From the NCBI GenBank assembly GCA_002309235.1, contig DBXA01000065.1, positions 4,407 to 13,501 of the forward strand: DNA of 9,095 nucleotides. Reading direction: 5' to 3'. The stretch's first letter is position 1; each line of letters begins with the position of its first letter. The position numbers and the translations under genes were made by a program. Source of the DNA: Christensenella sp. UBA1224. GTDB taxonomy: Bacteria; Bacillota; Clostridia; Christensenellales; Aristaeellaceae. The notes below the pieces were generated by a model. It searched no databases, had not been told where the DNA came from, and was given only the letters and a program-made list of their open reading frames with translations. Shown here one piece after another: positions 5,350 to 9,095 of this stretch.

Positions 5350-6807
5350 TTACCACAGACTCGTTTCGGACAGTGCCGAGGATATCTTATTGGCCACTAC
5401 GACCAGCGAGAAGTTGACGATACTGTTCAGTATGTTGATAGCTGTCGAACGCGAGAACTGTGCATCCGCGATACCGACACGGTATACGTAAGACGAAATG
5501 ACGTCCGCCGTCTCATATGTCGTGGCGTTATACAGAAGAATGATCTTCTCGTAGCCTACGCTGAGCAGACTGCCGATGCGCAGGATCAGCAGGATCGTAA
5601 TGGTCGGCGCGATGCCGGGCAGCGTGATATGCCAGGTCTGGCTTAGCTTGCCCGCACCGTCGATGCGTGCCGCCTCATACAGCTCCTGATCGATACCGGC
5701 AAGCGCACTCAGGTAAATGATGCTGTCCCAGCCCAAATGCTGCCAGATATCCGAAAGGATATATACCGTACGGAAGTATTTATAGTCGCCCAGATAGTTT
5801 TTCGCAGTCACTCCGGTAACCGCGGAAATAGCGGTTGTGATGACGCCTTCCGTAGACAGGAAGTCGATCAGAAGACCCGAAAGAACGACCAGAGAGATAA
5901 AGTGCGGGATGTAGGTAATGGTCTGGACAACGCGCTTATAGGCGATGGAGCGGATCTCATTTAACATAAGCGCCAGGATGATCGGGGACGGGAATCCGAA
6001 TACAAGATTCAGTCCGGAGATCATCAGCGTGTTGCGGATGGTACGCCACGCATACGGGCCGCGGAAGAATTCCCTGTACCATTTCAGACCAACCCAGGGG
6101 CTGCCGAAGAAACCTTTGCTCGGTTTATATTCATTAAAAGCAATAATGATGCCGTACATTGGGCCGTAAGACCAGAAGAGCACCTGCAGGATAAGCGGCA
6201 AGCACATGAGATATACAGGCCAGTGCTTTTTGAAGTCAACTTTGATGATTTCCCATACAGTAGGATCACGATATCCGGCCGGCAGGTCACGGTTCTCAAA
6301 AACCGCCATGCGGGCATTATGCCGCTGGGCCCGTCCGACCCGTATTTTATTAATGATTGCGACAACAAGCGCGGCTAAAGAAAGAACAGCAGCGACCCAC
6401 CAACCAAGCATCGGGACAGCGCTGCCTTTTTTGAAATCGAATTCACGGTAATCCGCAAAATGCGCATCAAACAGGAAGAAAAGAACCGCAAAAAGAATCA
6501 GTGCGGAACAAGTGGTCACGGCAAAGCTGGAAGCTTTGTTCGTTATCAGCAAAACGAAAAACAGGACACAGATCACACACAGGAAAAGTAGCAGCGGGTT
6601 AAAGCCGCCCTTGCTGTTTCCTGAACTGATATTGCCGGTCAACATCTGGAAACCGGTATAGGTTAGGGTATCTTCCCCGGCGTTTCGATCAATTGCCTGG
6701 ACAAACGATAACGCCAGGCTGGCAATAATCAAAACGAGGAGAGCAAGCAGGATCACACGCAATGCCGGAGCCATATCCGTGCGCATTTTCTTGATTCCCT
6801 GAGTCAC
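5350..6807 (-). CDS. Carbohydrate ABC permease, LplB/YteP type, with four-helix N-terminal extension
   Basis: First membrane subunit of the sugar importer. Numbering here starts at the upstream GTG (6814-6816). Residues from about 187 form a normal LplB/YteP permease: WPVYLMCLPLILQVLFWSYGPMYG, AFNEYKPSKGFFGSPWVGL, TYIPHFISLVV, and an EAA loop at about 377-401 (ELYEAARIDGAGKLSQTW) for ATPase docking. Usual family length is about 300-320. The first 180 or so residues add four likely membrane helices (about 19-40, 74-92, 97-117, 136-156), with a polar loop at 41-72 that contains TGFQMLTG. I do not know this extension as part of this family. It is in frame, with no sign of frameshift. Start: the GTG at 6805-6807 lies 6 bases from GAGGTG (6814-6819), while the longer GTG start overlaps that site, so 485 residues are preferred. 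Confidence 0.9.
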   Translation of the reverse strand: MTQGIKKMRTDMAPALRVILLALLVLIIASLALSFVQAIDRNAGEDTLTYTGFQMLTGNISSGNSKGGFNPLLLFLCVICVLFFVLLITNKASSFAVTTCSALILFAVLFFLFDAHFADYREFDFKKGSAVPMLGWWVAAVLSLAALVVAIINKIRVGRAQRHNARMAVFENRDLPAGYRDPTVWEIIKVDFKKHWPVYLMCLPLILQVLFWSYGPMYGIIIAFNEYKPSKGFFGSPWVGLKWYREFFRGPYAWRTIRNTLMISGLNLVFGFPSPIILALMLNEIRSIAYKRVVQTITYIPHFISLVVLSGLLIDFLSTEGVITTAISAVTGVTAKNYLGDYKYFRTVYILSDIWQHLGWDSIIYLSALAGIDQELYEAARIDGAGKLSQTWHITLPGIAPTITILLILRIGSLLSVGYEKIILLYNATTYETADVISSYVYRVGIADAQFSRSTAINILNSIVNFSLVVVANKISSALSETSLW

Positions 6808-6813
6808 TCTTAT

Positions 6814-6819
6814 CACCTC
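6814..6819 (-). promoter_or_regulatory. Ribosome binding site deciding the extended permease start
   Basis: GAGGTG with a 6-base spacer (ATAAGA) to the GTG at 6805-6807. An upstream in-frame GTG is contained in this element itself and cannot use it, which favours the start three codons later. Confidence 0.6.
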
Positions 6820-6841
6820 GTACTTTTATTACAAAACCCCG

Positions 6842-6894
6842 GGGAGGGAATCGCTTCCCTCCCAAGGGCGTTACGGACAAGAGATTCGTCCGCA
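6842..6894 (-). promoter_or_regulatory. Two tandem intercistronic hairpins between binding protein and permease genes
   Basis: The first hairpin after the binding-protein stop pairs TGCGGACGA (6886-6894) with TTGTCCGTA (6872-6880), 9 pairs including two G-U, around a 5-base loop. The second pairs GGGAGGGAA (6855-6863) with TTCCCTCCC (6842-6850), a perfect 9-bp stem closed by a GCGA tetraloop of the GNRA type. It is followed by CGGGGTTTTG, a weak T-tract. The likely role, by analogy with other importer operons, is partial termination or 3' end protection, so that more binding protein than permease is made. Confidence 0.7.
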
Positions 6895-6904
6895 TTACGA
6901 TTTA

Positions 6905-8542
6905 TCAGCCGCGCGCGTTGTAGCGATCGAGAGCGGCCTGATAGATGTCGATGCACTCCTGGATGCCCATCTCCTGCATCTTCTGCTGGACGGTCGGCCA
7001 TTCGGATACATCCATCTTGCCGTTGACAACAGCTGCAATGGACTCATCAAGATAGGTCTTGATGGCGGTGTGATAGTTCGCATAGTCGTTGGCTTCCTCA
7101 GCTGTCAGAGAGAACATGGGCAGACCATAGGTGGGTGTAACCTTGGACCACTCAGCGATGCACTCCCAGACTTCGGGCTGCATGATGTAAGCAGCGGAGT
7201 CACGGAGATAGCCGCCGTTGTGGCGCTTGAAGAGCGGATATACCGTCCAGAAGTCCATGGTCTCATCCTGCATGTTGATCGGGAAATACTGAGCGGACTC
7301 ATCGGAATCATAGATCCAATGGAGTACGTCATTCTCATCCCACTCATAGGAGATGCCTTCTACACCGTAGGAGAGCAGATCGCCGCCATCCTGGCTGTAG
7401 TAGTAATCCTTGAACTGGGTCGCGAGCTTTTCGATGCCTTCGTCCGCAACACGGGAGGTCAGAGCATCGTACTGGCTGCGGGTGAGGTAGTCATACTGAC
7501 GGAGATGGAGCTCCTGATCAGCAGTGAGCTTGGGGCCGTTGATGGGAGTCCACTTGAGCTCCGGAACGGTCAGCTTGGCGGTCAGGGTCGCCTGAGCGAT
7601 CTCGCCGTAGTTCAGACCGATGATGGAATACTTGCTGGGATCCGCAACAACCGCAACGTGGCCGTTCCAGTCATAGGTTGCCCAGTCGGTGTCCATCCAG
7701 CCATTGGCCATCCAGCCAGCCAGGATAGCGAGAGCATCGTCATAGCCGTCTTCGAGCGGGCCATATTTGATGGTTCCGTCTACCTGATAGAATTCATAGC
7801 CGGTGTCATACGCAGAGAAGAAATAGTGGGTGGTATCAAGGTCTCCGCCGCCGCCGCCGTTAGCGCCGATCTGGATGAGGAACTTGTAGCCGCCGTTCTC
7901 ATACAGGGTCTTGATGACATTGGTCCAATCGTCCACGGTTACGGGGAGATCCAGGCCGTTGGCATCGAGCAGATCCTGACGTACCCAGCAGCCGGACCAC
8001 GGGGAAGATCCTACGTAGTCGAACTGCCACCATACGCCCAGGCGGCCGCTGTCGAGGATGGTATCGAAAGCGATGTCCTCATAGGTATCACGCAGATACT
8101 TATAGTTGGGGGCATAGCCTTCATTGTACAGATCGGTGAAGTCAAAGCACCAGTCTTCGCACGCCTCATCGATGGACTTGCTGCCCCAGCGGTCACGCGC
8201 CTGCATGAACAGGTGCGGGAGGTTGCCGGTAGCAACGCGGGTGTTGAAGTTGTCTGTTTCGGAGCCTACCGGCGGATATACGAAAACCATATCCACACCG
8301 GTGCGCTTTTCAAGCTCCTGGTACATGATGCATTCATCATAGCTGTCCATGATGATGCTGTTGAGGCCTTCCCAAATCTCAAGCTTGGTGCCGTCCGTCG
8401 TGAGCGGGAGCTCAGTCAGGTTAGAGCTGAAATGACGCCTGAGAGTGTCGGGGCCGCCTACGATCTGGTTGCTGGCCGGTACCGCATAGGCTACGGATGC
8501 GACGAGCATCAGAACAAGAAGCAGACTAAGAAACTTCTTCAT
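6905..8542 (-). CDS. Secreted solute-binding protein of a carbohydrate ABC importer (LplA/YtcQ-like)
   Basis: Extracytoplasmic protein that captures a sugar or oligosaccharide and delivers it to the two permeases encoded downstream. It has 545 residues, the usual size for the large LplA/YtcQ type. Residues 1-20 form a Sec signal peptide (KK, then a hydrophobic core to about 19, then AYA before Val21). There is no lipobox cysteine; the first Cys is residue 71. Family features are YQELEKRTGVDMVF (74-87), the hinge-like WVRQDLLDANGLDLPVTVDDW region (186-206), and the tail IKTYLDESIAAVVNGK with MGIQECIDIYQAALDRY. Many surface Trp and Tyr fit carbohydrate binding. A run of five glycines occurs at 229-233. 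Start: the ATG at 8540-8542 has AAGGAG 8 bases upstream; a longer open frame from 8614 would overlap the promoter and hide the signal peptide. Transcribed from the promoter at 8586-8614. Confidence 0.93.
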   Translation of the reverse strand: MKKFLSLLLVLMLVASVAYAVPASNQIVGGPDTLRRHFSSNLTELPLTTDGTKLEIWEGLNSIIMDSYDECIMYQELEKRTGVDMVFVYPPVGSETDNFNTRVATGNLPHLFMQARDRWGSKSIDEACEDWCFDFTDLYNEGYAPNYKYLRDTYEDIAFDTILDSGRLGVWWQFDYVGSSPWSGCWVRQDLLDANGLDLPVTVDDWTNVIKTLYENGGYKFLIQIGANGGGGGDLDTTHYFFSAYDTGYEFYQVDGTIKYGPLEDGYDDALAILAGWMANGWMDTDWATYDWNGHVAVVADPSKYSIIGLNYGEIAQATLTAKLTVPELKWTPINGPKLTADQELHLRQYDYLTRSQYDALTSRVADEGIEKLATQFKDYYYSQDGGDLLSYGVEGISYEWDENDVLHWIYDSDESAQYFPINMQDETMDFWTVYPLFKRHNGGYLRDSAAYIMQPEVWECIAEWSKVTPTYGLPMFSLTAEEANDYANYHTAIKTYLDESIAAVVNGKMDVSEWPTVQQKMQEMGIQECIDIYQAALDRYNARG

Positions 8543-8585
8543 AAACGGGTCTCCTTTTGTAAATTTCGCATAAAGCGATGTTTTG

Positions 8586-8614
8586 ATTATAAGGTCTGAT
8601 CCCCTGCATGTCAA
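8586..8614 (-). promoter_or_regulatory. Sigma-A promoter of the sugar transporter operon
   Basis: TTGACA (8609-8614), a 17-base spacer and TATAAT (8586-8591), identical to the consensus. The start of transcription should lie near 8579, giving an untranslated leader of about 37 bases that contains the AAGGAG site of the binding-protein gene. No operator or catabolite-repression box is evident around it by eye. Confidence 0.93.
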
Positions 8615-8739
8615 TACTCTGTATCAAATTCTCTCCGCTTTTTTGAATAATTGTAACAAATAGCATACCTTCATTAAGATATTTTCGCTCATCATTGTAT
8701 GATATATCCATATTTTCATCCGATCCCGCCTGAAACGGG

Positions 8740-9095
8740 TCACAGCCGCGTCCCGTCTTCTGCCGTTCCTTTATCAAACAGACTGGCAAACATCTGATGA
8801 AGTGTCTCTACGCCGTGCAGCCGTATGCCTTCGGGTACTTTGATCCCCTTTATATTCCCTTTTGGCAGCATGATATCCGTGAATCCCATACGGGCACATT
8901 CGGCTATGCGCCTTTCCGCATGACTGACAGAGCGTATCTCCCCTGCAAGACCGATCTCCCCCATCACTGCGTATTCCGAAGGGACAGCAATACTCCTGTG
9001 TCCGGAAGCGATAGCGCAGCAGATAGCAGCATCCGCCGCCGGTTCGTTCAGAGACATGCCTCCCGCGATGTTGACATAAACATCCCTGTTATATA
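8740..9095 (-). CDS. radA: DNA repair protein RadA, C-terminal part (5' end outside window)
   Basis: RadA (also called Sms) is a RecA-like hexameric helicase that extends recombination intermediates and processes branched DNA. Only the last 118 codons or so are visible. They cover the C-terminal Lon-like (S16 fold) domain: RDVYVNIAGGMSLNEPAADAA at the window edge, the hallmark GEIGLAGEIRSV around 9.0 kb, then ERRIAECARMGF, IMLPKGN and LHGVETLHQMF. The Walker motifs and zinc finger lie outside. The frame is open through the right edge; the internal ATG at 9055-9057 is not the start, because the conserved sequence continues upstream of it. After the stop there is a short CCCG/CGGG hairpin without a T-tract, so no terminator is called before the sugar operon promoter. 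Confidence 0.95.
   Translation of the reverse strand, partial: YNRDVYVNIAGGMSLNEPAADAAICCAIASGHRSIAVPSEYAVMGEIGLAGEIRSVSHAERRIAECARMGFTDIMLPKGNIKGIKVPEGIRLHGVETLHQMFASLFDKGTAEDGTRL

Noticed and set aside
7070..8599. Long plus-strand open frame (509 codons) opposite the binding-protein gene
   Set aside because: It is fully antisense to a gene with a clear family match, signal peptide, ribosome binding site and promoter. Its protein shows no recognisable motif and no Shine-Dalgarno site.
8543..8614. Longer N-terminus of the binding protein (24 extra residues)
   Set aside because: It would start inside the -35 box of the promoter, so it cannot be on the transcript, and it would bury the signal peptide.
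8718..8739. Terminator after radA
   Set aside because: Only a 4-bp CCCG/CGGG stem is present and no T-tract follows.
8526..8789. Minus-strand 87-codon frame between radA and the binding-protein gene
   Set aside because: It overlaps the end of radA and runs through the consensus promoter and into the signal-peptide start in another frame. No ribosome binding site or recognisable product.

Overview
All genes in this window lie on the minus strand. The Shine-Dalgarno sites are strong (AGGAGG type), one promoter is fully sigma-A-like, and RecR, YbaB, RadA and the LplB/LplC-type permeases resemble Gram-positive proteins. This points to an anaerobic member of the Bacillota, probably class Clostridia and possibly an uncultured gut or rumen lineage. 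The class is an inference; family and species cannot be read from this sequence. I see no insertion sequence, phage gene, tRNA, rRNA or CRISPR array.

In the direction of transcription (high to low coordinates): (1) The 3' part of radA (DNA repair) enters at the right edge. (2) A carbohydrate ABC importer operon starts at a perfect TTGACA-17-TATAAT promoter. It encodes a secreted solute-binding protein, then, after two tandem intercistronic hairpins, an LplB-type permease with an unusual four-helix N-terminal extension, and an LplC-type permease. It ends at an intrinsic terminator and has no ATPase or glycoside hydrolase here. (3) galE has its own promoter, whose -35 box lies in that terminator's T-tract. 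It is followed closely by ybaB and recR, and recR overlaps ybaB in a TGATG. A 10-bp-stem terminator closes this unit. (4) A roughly 300-base non-coding leader precedes an uncharacterised phosphoribosyltransferase-like gene and a CodB-type cytosine permease that runs off the left edge.

The most interesting part is unit 4. The leader forms a long hairpin (15 bp with one bulged base), then an intrinsic terminator placed directly before the ribosome binding site. The hairpin loop contains an exact 6-base complement of the terminator's 5' arm. This is the architecture of a transcription attenuator or riboswitch, and I cannot match it to a class I know. It would control a nucleobase uptake gene and a PRTase-fold protein with a long unassigned C-terminal region, suggesting a nucleobase or PRPP sensing and salvage unit. 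The second structural oddity is the extended LplB-type permease, and the third is a solute-binding protein whose signal peptide has no lipobox cysteine.
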